Part shown: piece by piece, positions 44,229-55,448 of the stretch
How positions within the stretch are numbered: position 1 is the first letter of the stretch
Layout of the letters: each line of letters begins with the position of its first letter
Assembly: GCF_051433165.1 (NCBI RefSeq)
Contig: NZ_JBHMFS010000024.1
Coordinates: forward strand, 1 to 64,000
DNA: 64,000 nt
From: Falsiroseomonas sp051433165
GTDB taxonomy: Bacteria; Pseudomonadota; Alphaproteobacteria; Acetobacterales; Acetobacteraceae
Reading direction: 5' to 3'
Notes under the pieces: model-generated
What the model saw: only the letters and a program-made list of their open reading frames with translations
Told to the model about the DNA's origin: nothing
Databases searched by the model: none
Position numbers and translations under genes: made by a program

Positions 44229-45394
44229 CAGAAATCCGCCCCCAGCCGGGCAAAAGCGTATTCGCCCTCATCCAGCACCTCGCCCCAGGTCGCCGAACCC
44301 GACGCATGCTCCAGCAATTGCGCGAACAGCGCATTCGCCGCTTCCTCGGGATCGCGCGTGCCTTCCAGCACGCCCGAGCCATCGAAATCGATCTGCGTCG
44401 CCAGGTGCCGCGCCGTCGCCGGATTGGCGGTGACCTTCACCGTGGGCGCGAGCGCGTCGCAATAGGAATTGCCGGCGCCGGTGGTGAACATCGTCATCTG
44501 CGCTCCCGCCGCGACAAAGCCGGTGATCGACGGCGGCGAAAAGGACGGGCCCTGCATAACCCACAGCCCGGGCCCAGGCAGCGCTGCCGCATGCGGCACC
44601 ACGCCGCGCACCCGCCGGGACCCGCCCTTGGCAATGGCGCCGAGCGACTTTTCCTCGATGCTGGAGAGCCCGCCGCGGATGTTCTCCTGGCCCGGGTTGT
44701 TCCCGGTCAGATCCTCGCCAGACGCGGCAGCCCAGGCTTCGCGTTCCAGGACTGCGGCGACGATCTGGCGGCCGACCTCCGGCGTCTCCGCCCGCGCTGC
44801 CAGCACATCCTCCGCGCCCAGCCATTCCATGGTTTCGCCGAACACCACGGCACCGCCGGCGTCTACAAGCCGATCAGCGACGCGGCCGACCAAGGGGTTG
44901 GCTGCGATGCCGCTGGTCGCATCGGTATGGCCGCATTCGATGCCGAGCCGCAGCATCGAGGCCGGCAGCGCCTGGCGCCGAATGCGGGACGCATCGCGAA
45001 CCAGCTTCGCTGCCATTCGCACGCCCCTCTCGGACATCACGAGATTGTCCTCGTGGCAATCATCCAGCGCCACGGTCTCGACCGGCTTGCCGGAGCCGGC
45101 AATGGCCTCGGCGATCGCATCCAGCCGCAGCCGGTCGGCCCCCACGAGCAGCACCGCGGCGGCGTTGGCGTTGCGGCCCAGCCCGACCAGCATGCGACGC
45201 GTCAACGCCCGGTCGTCGCCGAACTGGCCACGCCCGACGGCGAGCGACATCAAGGTGGTGCCCGGCACTTGGCGCGCGATGCGGCGGGCGGACGCGCCGG
45301 TGAGGCCGAGGATCGAGAGCACGAGGACCGTGTTGCGCGCCCCGGCACTACCGTCTGGGCGCGGGAACCCCGCGAATTCAGCCGCCACGCGCAT
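44228..45394 (-). CDS. UxaA-family (altronate/galactarate-type) dehydratase, large subunit
   Basis: A 388-residue protein of the UxaA/GarD C-terminal family. Landmarks are LDDCHEDNLVMSERGVRMAA, GIECGHTDATSGIAANPLVG, ENIRGGLSSIEEKSLGAIAK, and a C-terminal MFTTGAGNSYCDALAPTVKV (usually TTGRGTPxG-) region. It should remove water from a sugar acid such as altronate, galactarate or a related compound. ATG 45394 is chosen because it starts a family-like N-terminus and leaves a 113 bp divergent promoter with the glycosidase-like gene. The exact substrate is unknown. Confidence 0.85.
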   Translation of the reverse strand: MRVAAEFAGFPRPDGSAGARNTVLVLSILGLTGASARRIARQVPGTTLMSLAVGRGQFGDDRALTRRMLVGLGRNANAAAVLLVGADRLRLDAIAEAIAGSGKPVETVALDDCHEDNLVMSERGVRMAAKLVRDASRIRRQALPASMLRLGIECGHTDATSGIAANPLVGRVADRLVDAGGAVVFGETMEWLGAEDVLAARAETPEVGRQIVAAVLEREAWAAASGEDLTGNNPGQENIRGGLSSIEEKSLGAIAKGGSRRVRGVVPHAAALPGPGLWVMQGPSFSPPSITGFVAAGAQMTMFTTGAGNSYCDALAPTVKVTANPATARHLATQIDFDGSGVLEGTRDPEEAANALFAQLLEHASGSATWGEVLDEGEYAFARLGADF

Positions 45395-45507
45395 CCTCCG
45401 GAGCCCATTGTTGCAAAAACGCTGAACCCACAACGGATGGAAGTCAATGATCGCGTACTGCGCGTTTGGCTGCCAAGGTTGCGCCACAGGGACAAGGAGG
45501 CGGCAGC

Positions 45508-46491
45508 ATGGCGCGATGGTCGGCAAGGCGGATCGGGCCCATCATCCAACCGAATATGGACACCCGGATGGGCTCCAATGTGCAGGGCCCATCGATGATC
45601 CGCGTCCCGGATTGGTTGCCGGGCCGGCTCGGCCGCTACTATCTTTATTTTGCCGACCACAAGGGCAGCTACATCCGGCTCGCCCATGCCGACGCACCGG
45701 AGGGGCCCTGGCGGATACATGAGGCGGGCAGCCTGAACCTGACCGACAGCCTCTTCCCGACCGAACCTCCTGCACCGCCTGAGGACCGCGGCGCGGCGGA
45801 TATCCTGCCCGGCGTGGCGCCGCCCGGCACGCCCGGAGTGCTACGGCTGGATGAGGACCAAGCCTTTCCGCATATCGCGTCCCCGGACGTGCATGTTGAT
45901 GAGGCCAGCCGCCGGATCCTGATGTATTTTCACGGGCTGTCCGGCTGGGGCACCCAGCGGACGCGGCTCGCAACGTCCGAGGACGGTATCCGCTTCACAG
46001 CCAGGCCAGAACTGTTCGGCCCCTCCTATTTCCGCGTGTTTCAGCATGGCGGAGCGCATTTTGCACTGGCCATGCCGGGCATCCTGTTCCGATCCGCCGA
46101 CGGCATCTCGGGGTTCGAACGCGGGCCGTTGCTGTTTCCGGACGGGCTGCAGCGACACACCGCCCTGCTGCTGCGCGGCAATCTGCTGCATGTCTTCTGG
46201 ACCCGGGTCGGCGACAGACCGGAATGCATCCTTGCCTCCCGCATCCGGCTCGACGGTGACTGGCGTGACTGGCGGGTGGATGGCGAAGCGGATGAGGTAT
46301 TGCGGCCGGAGACCGATTGGGAAGGCGGCGACCTGCCGCTTGAGCGGTCCTGGCGAGGCGCCATCGACGGCCCCGTGCGACAGCTTCGTGATCCGGCCAT
46401 CCTGGAGGATGAGGGACGGATCTTTCTGGTCTACGCGGTGCGGGGCGAGGCAGGCCTCGCGCTCGCTGAACTGACGGAAGGCAACGAGTAG
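45508..46491 (+). CDS. Five-bladed beta-propeller protein, GH43-like
   Basis: A 327-residue protein without signal peptide. It starts with a propeller strand (IGPIIQPNMDTRMGSNVQGP) and has RYYLYFADHKGSYIRLAHAD, HIASPDVHVDEASRRILMYF and QLRDPAILEDEGRIFLVYAV. These are recurrent in glycoside hydrolase family 43 and related propellers (catalytic acids not assigned). AAGGAGG lies upstream of ATG 45508. It is divergent from uxaA and convergent with the sulfatase operon. It may hydrolyse, or merely bind, a sugar acid conjugate inside the cell. Confidence 0.7.
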   Translation: MARWSARRIGPIIQPNMDTRMGSNVQGPSMIRVPDWLPGRLGRYYLYFADHKGSYIRLAHADAPEGPWRIHEAGSLNLTDSLFPTEPPAPPEDRGAADILPGVAPPGTPGVLRLDEDQAFPHIASPDVHVDEASRRILMYFHGLSGWGTQRTRLATSEDGIRFTARPELFGPSYFRVFQHGGAHFALAMPGILFRSADGISGFERGPLLFPDGLQRHTALLLRGNLLHVFWTRVGDRPECILASRIRLDGDWRDWRVDGEADEVLRPETDWEGGDLPLERSWRGAIDGPVRQLRDPAILEDEGRIFLVYAVRGEAGLALAELTEGNE

Positions 46492-46507
46492 CCCCTAACC
46501 CTGGGGC
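46491..46507. terminator. Short hairpin between convergent genes
   Basis: GCCCC-taaccct-GGGGC lies between the stops of the propeller gene and the convergent FGE gene. The stem is only 5 bp without a T run, so it is a weak candidate for shared termination. Confidence 0.25.
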
Positions 46508-46543
46508 GGCCGGTGAAGGGCGGCTATTCCTGTCGAACCCCCG

Positions 46544-47383
46544 TCAGTCTCGATCATAGGCGACACGAAATCCGACATGGCCCGCCGAGGTATCCTGACT
46601 GCACCCGGACCGCGCGGCAATACGGTAGCGGTGGCAATAGCTGCGGTGGCACAGATAGGAGCCGCCCTTCATCACCCGATCCCGCTCGGCCGCCGCGGCC
46701 TTGTTGCGCTGCCTGGCCGCGTTGGTCAGGGATCGCACGCGAAACGGGTCGGCGCACCATTCCCAGACATTGCCACATGGGTTGAACAGGCCGAAGCCGT
46801 TGGGGCGGAAGGCATCGACCGGGGCGGTGCCCTTGAATCCGTCGCACAGCGTGTTGCTCGTCGGAAAGCGACCCTGCCAGATGTTGCACAATGCATTACC
46901 ATCATCCGGCTCCTCCGATCCCCAGGCATACCGGGCAAGATCGTCACCACCCTTCGCCGCATATTCCCATTCCGCCTCGCTTGGCAGGCGGCCTGCGGCC
47001 CAGGCGGCGAAGGCGGTTGCGTCGTTCCAGGCGATATGGGTGGCCGGGTGGTCCAGCCGGTTGGCGATGGAGGAGCCTCGCCCCTCCGGCGCCGCCCAGT
47101 ACGCCCCCTCTACCTTTCGCCACCAGGGCGTCCCTTCCGGGCTTGGCGCCTGCATGCCGGGCGCCAGGAAGCTGTAGAAGACATAGGACCAGCCAAACCG
47201 CTCCGCGTCTGTCCGATAGCCGGTGGCGGCGGCGAAGGCGGCGAAGCGGCGGTTGCTGACGGCATGCACGTCGATCCGGAATGGGCGCAGGGTCACGCGC
47301 CGCGCTGGCCCTTCGCCATCCTCACGGAAGATGGGTGCGTCGGTGCCGATGGTTACCGTGCCGCCTGGGATGGCCACCGTCAT
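46544..47383 (-). CDS. Formylglycine-generating enzyme (sulfatase-modifying)
   Basis: A 279-residue SUMF1/FGE-fold protein: MTVAIPGGTVTIGTD, ATHIAWNDATAFAAWAAGRL-PSEAEWEYAAKGG, GNVWEWCAD. The two copper-binding active-site cysteines of aerobic FGE are present at Cys245 and Cys250 (GGSYLCHRSYCHRYR). It oxidises the Cys of the sulfatase CxPxR motif to formylglycine, using oxygen. It is the last gene of the sulfatase operon; ATG 47383 gives the family N-terminus, though an in-frame ATG at 47512 overlaps the sulfatase end. Confidence 0.92.
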   Translation of the reverse strand: MTVAIPGGTVTIGTDAPIFREDGEGPARRVTLRPFRIDVHAVSNRRFAAFAAATGYRTDAERFGWSYVFYSFLAPGMQAPSPEGTPWWRKVEGAYWAAPEGRGSSIANRLDHPATHIAWNDATAFAAWAAGRLPSEAEWEYAAKGGDDLARYAWGSEEPDDGNALCNIWQGRFPTSNTLCDGFKGTAPVDAFRPNGFGLFNPCGNVWEWCADPFRVRSLTNAARQRNKAAAAERDRVMKGGSYLCHRSYCHRYRIAARSGCSQDTSAGHVGFRVAYDRD

Positions 47384-47483
47384 GGTCAGGTCGCCACCGG
47401 CCGCCCCTTGCAGCGCCAGGGCCGATCCAGATCGGCGACCCGACGTTGGCAGGCAGCAGGTTTTCGTGGGGACCTCCACGCGC

Positions 47484-48977
47484 CTATCCTCCGGGTGTTC
47501 CGACCACGACATCCGCCCCGGCCTGCGGTGGCGGCGGGAAGTGGAAGCCGCGCTGGCCGGACAGGCCCCGGTTGGTCTGGCCCTCGAACGGCTTGGCCGG
47601 CGTGCCGACCAGCTTGCCGTCGCGGATCCAGCCGGTATCGACGCCCCAGGCCTCCGCCACCAACGCCGCCTCCAGTTTCGTCTGCACCTCCGCCAGCGCC
47701 GCTTCGCCGCCGAGGTTCCGCATCTCCTGCGGGTCGTCCCGCAGGTCGAACAACTGGATCACGTTGCCATTGGGGTACCAGATCAGCTTGTGCCGCCCGT
47801 CGGTCGCCATGCGCGTGGCGGAGGCATCGTCACGGCAGGCTGCCGTGAGCACATCCCGCCTTGAGCCGCCGATCATCGAAAGCCCCTCCATCGGCGCGGC
47901 GGGGGCGACGCCGGCGAAGTCCAGAAGCGTCGGCATCACATCCGCCAACTGGACCAGCCGCCGATCCACGCTGCCCGGCCTGGTGCGGGCATCACCTGCC
48001 GGGCCGAGCAGAATGGTCGGCACCCGGGCGCTGTCCTCATAGAAGATGCGCTTGGCCCAGAGGCCATGTGTTCCCAGCATGTCGCCATGGTCGGCGGTGA
48101 ACAGCACCACGGTGTCGTCCAGCAGCCCCTCCTCCCGCAGCGTGCCGAGCACCAGGCGGAACTGATGGTCGATATGGGTGCACAGCGCCATGAAAGCGCG
48201 CTGGATGCCGCGCAGATGGTGCGGCTTCACATGCGCCCAGTAATCGGTGATGGAGCGCAGCGCGTAGGGCAGCGCGGCCTCGTCCTTCGCCCAATCGGCA
48301 ATGGGCGGCACCGGCGGTTCGGCATCGCGATAGATGTCGAGATAAGCCTGCAACGGCGCCAGCGGCGGATGCGGCGCAGTATAGGACAAATGCCAGAAGC
48401 CGGGCCGGGTCGGGTCGCGCCGCTTGATCTCGCGGCACATCTTCCAGCTGGTCCAGCTGGTCACGTGGCAAGGCTCGGGCAGGTGGAAGGGCCGCCAGAG
48501 ATAGTCGTTATTGTTCATGCCATGGTTGAAGCCCTGGCCCGGAAAGCCCTGATCGGCCAGGTACAGGTCGTAATCGTCATAGCCGCCGAGATGCGGCCGC
48601 CCTTCCTCCGCCAGATGCACGTCGTCGAAGCCGATGCGGTCGCGCGGCGGGTAGACATGCAGCTTGCCCACCGCGCAGGTCTGGTAGCCGGCGGCGCCAA
48701 GCGTGGCGGCCAGGGTCGGGCTGTCCGGCATGCGTGCTACCGGGTCGAAACTGCGATCGCCGTGGATGCGCGCCGTGTTGCCCGTCATCATCGTGCGCCG
48801 TGCGGGAATGCAGATCGGGCATTCAGAATAGGTGTTCGGGAAGCACACGCCGTTGCGTGCCAGCTGATCCAGCGTCGGCGTCAGCACGGTGGGATGGCCG
48901 GCATGGCCCATGAGGGAGGCTGGCCACTGGTCCACCGTGACCAGCATGATGTTCGGGCGCTTCATCTCGCGGCTCAC
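47484..48977 (-). CDS. Type I sulfatase 1, no signal peptide
   Basis: A 497-residue sulfatase. N-terminal metal-site strand RPNIMLVTVDQWP, the formylglycine motif C-I-P-A-R with Cys56 (ECPICIPARRTMMTG), AVGKLHVYP, and the second metal motif FTADHGDMLGTHGL. The protein begins directly with the sulfatase fold, so it stays in the cytoplasm, like choline sulfatase. It overlaps the upstream binding-protein gene (ATGA) and is followed by FGE. The sulfate ester it cuts is unknown. Confidence 0.92.
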   Translation of the reverse strand: MSREMKRPNIMLVTVDQWPASLMGHAGHPTVLTPTLDQLARNGVCFPNTYSECPICIPARRTMMTGNTARIHGDRSFDPVARMPDSPTLAATLGAAGYQTCAVGKLHVYPPRDRIGFDDVHLAEEGRPHLGGYDDYDLYLADQGFPGQGFNHGMNNNDYLWRPFHLPEPCHVTSWTSWKMCREIKRRDPTRPGFWHLSYTAPHPPLAPLQAYLDIYRDAEPPVPPIADWAKDEAALPYALRSITDYWAHVKPHHLRGIQRAFMALCTHIDHQFRLVLGTLREEGLLDDTVVLFTADHGDMLGTHGLWAKRIFYEDSARVPTILLGPAGDARTRPGSVDRRLVQLADVMPTLLDFAGVAPAAPMEGLSMIGGSRRDVLTAACRDDASATRMATDGRHKLIWYPNGNVIQLFDLRDDPQEMRNLGGEAALAEVQTKLEAALVAEAWGVDTGWIRDGKLVGTPAKPFEGQTNRGLSGQRGFHFPPPPQAGADVVVGTPGG

Positions 48978-49957
48978 TCCACCCGCGCCCCACTTGCCCG
49001 CACCAGGGGGCCCAGCTTGGCGCGCTCAGCCGCGATGAAGGCGATGAAATCTTCCGACGAGCCGCCCTTCAGCGGCAGGCCGAGCTGGCGCGCACGCGCC
49101 TGCACGCCCGGATCGGCGACGGCGGCATTATAGGCGGCATTGAGGCGCCGAACCGCCTCGGCCGGTGTGCCACGGGGCGCCACCACGCCGTGCCAGGATA
49201 GGAAATTGTAGTTGGCGACCCCGGCCTCCGCCACTGTCGGCAGGTCCGGCGTGAAGGGCGAGCGGCCGGGGCCGGTGACGGCCAGGGCGCGCACCTGGCC
49301 CTGGTTTACGGCGGGTAGCAGGGTGCCGTCGATCAGCAGGTTCACATGGCCGGCGATGAGGTCCGTCTGCGCCGGTGCGCTGCCGCGATAGGGCACATGG
49401 GTCATCTGAACATTCGCCAGCGACATCAGCATCTGCGTCGCCAGATGCCCGGCCGTGCCGTTGCCGGGCGTCGCGAAGGTCACCGCATTCGGTTGTGCCC
49501 GCGCCGCTTCCAGCAGGCTTGCGATGGTCCGATGTGGCGACTCCCGCGGCACGCCGACCAGCAGCGAAACCTCCGTCAGCCGCAGGATCGGCGCGAAACT
49601 GTCAGGATCGAAGGGCAGCTGCGCGAAAAGATGCGGCGCGATCGCCAGGATGCCGATATCGGCGAAAAGCACGGTGTAGCCATCCGCCGTGGCGCGGGAG
49701 GCGACACCGGCGCCGACCGTGCCGCCACCACCGCCCCGATTTTCGATCAGCAGCGGCTGGCCGATTTGCTGTTGCACGATCGGCGCCAGCAGGCGTGCCA
49801 GGATGTCGTTGTTGCCGCCTGGCGGGTAGGGCACCACCACGGTCACCGGCCGTTCCGGCCAGGCGGCCTGGGCCGGCGCGGCCAACTGGCCGGTTGTCAG
49901 CAGGGGGATGGCGACCAGCCAAGCGCCGACCAGCTTCAGAAGCCTGCGAGCAATCAT
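48974..49957 (-). CDS. TTT-type substrate-binding protein (Bug/TctC)
   Basis: A 327-residue Bug receptor with a signal peptide (LLKLVGAWLVAIPLLTTGQL-AAPAQA), WPERPVTVVVPYPPGGNNDI, and ADGYTVLFADIGI. In contrast to its neighbours it has NNDI where most have TD, which may alter ligand choice. It is placed between two sulfatases with a 4-bp overlap to one and 15 bp to the other. It probably recruits a sulfated carboxylate for the TctAB pair upstream. Confidence 0.92.
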   Translation of the reverse strand: MIARRLLKLVGAWLVAIPLLTTGQLAAPAQAAWPERPVTVVVPYPPGGNNDILARLLAPIVQQQIGQPLLIENRGGGGGTVGAGVASRATADGYTVLFADIGILAIAPHLFAQLPFDPDSFAPILRLTEVSLLVGVPRESPHRTIASLLEAARAQPNAVTFATPGNGTAGHLATQMLMSLANVQMTHVPYRGSAPAQTDLIAGHVNLLIDGTLLPAVNQGQVRALAVTGPGRSPFTPDLPTVAEAGVANYNFLSWHGVVAPRGTPAEAVRRLNAAYNAAVADPGVQARARQLGLPLKGGSSEDFIAFIAAERAKLGPLVRASGARVE

Positions 49958-49972
49958 GAGTGGGGACTCCCT

Positions 49973-51435
<1,463 letters not shown>

Positions 51436-51439
<4 letters not shown>

Positions 51440-52428
51440 TGGATGGTGATCCCCGCCGCGGGCACCGCGACGCGCCAACGCGCCCGTTCGGCTTCCAGAT
51501 GCTTCTGGAAATCCGCCGCGCTGCCACCGGCGGCATCGACGCCCAGCGTGGCCAGGCGCTCCCGCACCTCCGCGATCTGCAGCACCGCCTGGAATTCGAC
51601 GTTCAGCCGGTTGGCGATCGCATCCGGTGTCGCAGCGGGCATCACCACGCCGAACCAGCCGCTGCTTTCCGTGTCGCGCACGCCCGATTCCTCCAGCGTT
51701 GGCAGATCCGGAAAAGCCCGCGCGCGGCTGCCGGTGACCGAAGCCACGGGCACCGCCCGACCGCTCGCCAGATTGCCGGCCATGTCGAGCGGGCTGGAGA
51801 TCATCAGATCGATCCTCCCCGCGGCGAGATCCGCAGCGGCCGGCCCGCCCCCGCGATAGGGCACATGCAGGATGTCGAGCCCCGTACGCAGCTTCACCAA
51901 TTCCATTGCCAGATGCGGCAGGCTGCCATTGCCGGGGCTGCCATAGGTCAGCTTGCCGGGATTGACCCTGGCCATCCGCGCGATATCCACCCAGCCCTCG
52001 GCCAGGCCGACGCGGGCGAACAGCACGGAGGGGCTGGTGACCAGCAGGATTACCGGGCGGAAGGCCGTCTCGGGATCATAGGGCAGGTTGGGATAGGCGA
52101 ATTGCGTGATGACGAAGGGCGGCGGCGCCAGCAGGATGGTGTAGCCATCGGGCGCCGCGCGCGCCACCTCCGCCGTGCCGATGGTTGAGGCTGCGCCGGC
52201 CTTGTTGTCGACCACCACGGTCCTGCCGAGCCGCTGCGCCAGATGCTGCGCTGTCAGCCGCGCCGTCGTGTCGGAGGCGCCGCCGGGCGCGAACGGCACG
52301 ACGAAGCGGATCGTGCGGTCCGGCCAGGCGCCCTGCGCCCGCGCGAGACCTGGCGCGGCCAACGCGAGGCCCGAAGCACCGAGCCCCAATGCACCGAGCA
52401 GGGTACGGCGGTGGATTAGGCTATCCAT
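51436..52428 (-). CDS. TTT-type substrate-binding protein (Bug/TctC)
   Basis: A 330-residue Bug receptor. Its signal peptide carries RR (IHRRTLLGALGLGASGLALA), followed by WPDRTIRFVVPFAPGGASDT, VDNKAGAASTIGTAEVA and APDGYTILL. It lies 47 bp after sulfatase 3 and overlaps sulfatase 2, so each sulfatase gene has a receptor gene next to it. This supports matched receptor/sulfatase pairs for different ligands. Confidence 0.92.
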
Positions 52429-52475
52429 CAGGTCTCTCCCATTCTGGCCCGGCTTGGCGCCGGTGCCGTTCTGCT

Positions 52476-53930
52476 TCAGGCGGAAATGCGCGGCTTCTCC
52501 CCCGGCGCGGGCGTATAGGGAAAATTCCCGGATTTCAGCACGGCTTCCTCACCGCCATTCGCCGCGATGGCGCGCGCCTGATCCGCGAAGGCGCGTGCGG
52601 TGACCTCGGTAGGGTCGCAGATCGCGCGCAGCCGGCGTCCGGCCTCGGTCAGCACCGCTGCATGCGCCGGGCTGCCGGACAGATCCCGCGTTTCCAGCGG
52701 ATCGGTGTTCAGATCGTAGAGTTCGGGTTGGTAACCCTCGTAATGCGTGTACTTCCACTGGCCGAAACGGACCATGAAAATACCGGTCAGGGAGCCCACA
52801 GCATGGTACTCACTGAATGCCGTACGGTCCGGTTGCTCAGGGCCACGTGCCAGATCGGCCAGGGAATGACCGGGCAGCCCCGGTTCCGTGGATGAAATGC
52901 CGACGGTCTCGACGATGGTCTGATAACTGTCCAGAAGGCTCACCGGCGTCGCAACGCGGCGCCCTTGCGGAATGCCCGGACCGCGCAGCACCATGGGGAC
53001 ACCGGCGGACTCCTCGTACATGTTCGACTTGCCCCAAAGCGTGCGCGCCCCAAGGTTGTCGCCATGATCGCTCGTGTAGACAACCAGCGTATCCCGATCG
53101 AGGCCTGTCGTAGCCAGTGCATCGAGCACCTGGCCGATATTGTCGTCGAGGAAGCTCACCATGCCGTAGTAGGCGGCCATTGCCGTGCGGACATGCGCCT
53201 CGTCGCGGAAATGGTCCTCGTAGTTCTGCACCTCCCGCAGCTTACGGACCACGGGATGGTCCGGAAACTCACCGGCGCCGCGCAACTGTGGCAAAGTGAA
53301 TTGCGCAGGGTCGTACATCCGGAAGAACTCCGGCGGCGCGATCAGCGGGAAATGCGGGCAGACAAAGGACACGAACAGGCACCACGGCTTGTCCGGCGGC
53401 TGTGCCGCTGTCTCTCGCAGCCACTGCACCGCGGCATCACGGATGGTGCGATCATACCCCGTGTAGCTGCTTTCGCCCTCCCCCGCATCACCTGCCAATT
53501 GTGCGGTGGAGGGACGTCGCGGCGGCGGCCGGCGCAACATCCCCTGCAGATCGCCCCGGCCGTTCAGCACATGCAGCGGCACGATCTCCTGGCCGAAGCC
53601 ATTCAGGTTCTGCGTTGACTGATAATGCAGCTTGCCGATCGAATCGCACCGATGTCCTTCGGCCAGCAGGCGATGGCCCCAACCCTCCGGCTCGCCGGTG
53701 TAAGGAAAGGCGTTGTCCCAATTGCCGGTGTCGTGAACGTACTGCCCGGTGGCGAAGGCGGCGCGGGCCGGGACGCAGATCGGGCATGGGGTATAGGCGG
53801 CGTCGAACACCGTGCCCTGCTCCGCCAGCCGATCAATGTTTGGCGTGCGCACCAACGTGTTGCCGTAGCAGCCAGCGACCCGCTTGCTGTGCTCATCAGA
53901 CATGATGAACAGGACATTCTTGCCGCTCAT
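52476..53930 (-). CDS. Type I sulfatase 3, no signal peptide
   Basis: A 484-residue sulfatase: NVLFIMSDEHSKRVAGCYG at the start (metal Asp), the formylglycine motif C-V-P-A-R with Cys52, SIGKLHYQS, and YTSDHGDNLGARTLWGKSNM. ATG 53930 overlaps the tctA stop (ATGA), so transport and desulfation are translationally linked. No signal peptide. The C-terminus has the usual ELYDLNTDPLETRDLSG element. Confidence 0.92.
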   Translation of the reverse strand: MSGKNVLFIMSDEHSKRVAGCYGNTLVRTPNIDRLAEQGTVFDAAYTPCPICVPARAAFATGQYVHDTGNWDNAFPYTGEPEGWGHRLLAEGHRCDSIGKLHYQSTQNLNGFGQEIVPLHVLNGRGDLQGMLRRPPPRRPSTAQLAGDAGEGESSYTGYDRTIRDAAVQWLRETAAQPPDKPWCLFVSFVCPHFPLIAPPEFFRMYDPAQFTLPQLRGAGEFPDHPVVRKLREVQNYEDHFRDEAHVRTAMAAYYGMVSFLDDNIGQVLDALATTGLDRDTLVVYTSDHGDNLGARTLWGKSNMYEESAGVPMVLRGPGIPQGRRVATPVSLLDSYQTIVETVGISSTEPGLPGHSLADLARGPEQPDRTAFSEYHAVGSLTGIFMVRFGQWKYTHYEGYQPELYDLNTDPLETRDLSGSPAHAAVLTEAGRRLRAICDPTEVTARAFADQARAIAANGGEEAVLKSGNFPYTPAPGEKPRISA

Positions 53931-55435
53931 TCGGCAACCTCCGTTTGCGCCCGCCGGCGCCGTTGCGAGAGCCAGGCCTGGGCGAAGGGCCATATCAGGG
54001 TGAGGGCCGAGATGCCGACGAAGCTCAGCGCGATCGGCCGGTCGAGTATGCCCCAGAAGCCCGCGGCGCTGAGCTGCATGCCGGAGCGAAGCTCCTCCTC
54101 TAGAATTTTTGCCAGAACGAACCCGATGACGAAGGGCCCGATCGGTACCTTGCACAACCGCAGGCCGTAGCCAAAAATCCCAAAGCCGATCACCACCCAG
54201 ACATCAAACATGCGGTTGTGCAAAGCGTAGGCGCCGACCACGCAGAACACGAAGATCGCGGGCAGCAAGAGCGCCCGGTTTACCACCATCAGCCGTGCGA
54301 TCCAGCGCACGCTGAACGTCATCAGCACGAACATGACCATATTGGCGACCAGGTAGGCGGCGATCAGCGCCCAGACAAAGGGCCCATTGGTCACGAACAG
54401 AAGTGGTCCAGGCTGGATGTTGTGCAGGATCAGGGCGCCGAGCAGGATCGCATCGATCGGGCTGCCAGGAATGCCCATGGTGATCAGCGGAATCAGCGCG
54501 CCACCGACATTGGCGTTGTTCGCTGCCTCCGACGCCACGATGCCTTCCTCGCTGCCGGTGCCGAATTTTTCGGGCGTCTTGGAGAAACTGCGCGCCGTGG
54601 CATAGGCAACCATCGAACTGATCGAGGCGCCAACGCCGGGCAGGATGCCGATCCAGGTGCCGATGATGGAGGACCGCAGCAGATTGACGCCATGCCGGCT
54701 CCAGGTTGCCAGGCTCAGCATCATTCGCTGCCCGCCGATGCGGATCGGCTCCGCGCGACGTTCGATCTCCAACGCATCCTCGATGATCTGTGCCATGACA
54801 AAGACGCCGAGCAGCACTGGCAGCAGCGAGAATCCGCCATCCAATTCGTTCCAGCCCAGCGTCAGCCGCAACTGGCCATCCGATGGCGTGAGGCCGGGCA
54901 GCGCCACGGCGATGCCGAGCGCACCGGCCAATAGTCCCTTCACCAGCGAGCCCTGGCTGATCGCCGCGATCAGCACCAGGGCCATCAGCACCATGGCGAA
55001 GTATTCCCAAGGGCCGAAGGTGGTGGCCCAGCGCGACAGCGGCTGTGACAGCAGCACCAGGAAGACGCCGGCAACCAGCCCGCCAGCCAACGATGCGCCG
55101 ATGGACAGCGCCAGCGCCTTTTCGGCCTCGCCTCGCCGCGCCATTGGATGCCCGTCGAAGGTCGTCATCACCGAAGACGGCGTGCCAGGCATGCGCAGCA
55201 GCGTGGCGCTGATCAACCCACCGGAGACGGAGCCGACATACATCGCCACCATCAGGACCAGCGCGTGGGTGCTGTCCATGAAGAACGTCAGTGGAATGGA
55301 CAGCGCGATCAGCATGCCACCCGTCAGGCCTGGAATCGCGCCGACGAAGATGCCAAGCGCGGTGCCAAGCAGCACCCAGAAGAACGGCATCGGCGTGAAG
55401 ATGTACCCGAGGGCGCCGAGCAGGTCTCCGATCAT
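53927..55435 (-). CDS. tctA: TTT transporter large membrane subunit TctA
   Basis: A 502-residue TctA: ALGIFVGAIPGLTGGMLIAL near residue 30, YVGSVSGGLISATLLRMPGT, then the second repeat GTWIGILPGVGASISSMVAY and EEGIVASEAANNANVGGALI. About 12 membrane helices are expected. Only this TctA and the next gene's TctB serve three receptors in the operon. ATG 55435 gives MIGDLLGALGYIF, the family start. Confidence 0.93.
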   Translation of the reverse strand: MIGDLLGALGYIFTPMPFFWVLLGTALGIFVGAIPGLTGGMLIALSIPLTFFMDSTHALVLMVAMYVGSVSGGLISATLLRMPGTPSSVMTTFDGHPMARRGEAEKALALSIGASLAGGLVAGVFLVLLSQPLSRWATTFGPWEYFAMVLMALVLIAAISQGSLVKGLLAGALGIAVALPGLTPSDGQLRLTLGWNELDGGFSLLPVLLGVFVMAQIIEDALEIERRAEPIRIGGQRMMLSLATWSRHGVNLLRSSIIGTWIGILPGVGASISSMVAYATARSFSKTPEKFGTGSEEGIVASEAANNANVGGALIPLITMGIPGSPIDAILLGALILHNIQPGPLLFVTNGPFVWALIAAYLVANMVMFVLMTFSVRWIARLMVVNRALLLPAIFVFCVVGAYALHNRMFDVWVVIGFGIFGYGLRLCKVPIGPFVIGFVLAKILEEELRSGMQLSAAGFWGILDRPIALSFVGISALTLIWPFAQAWLSQRRRRAQTEVAE

Positions 55436-55448
55436 GGCTTCAGGGCTT

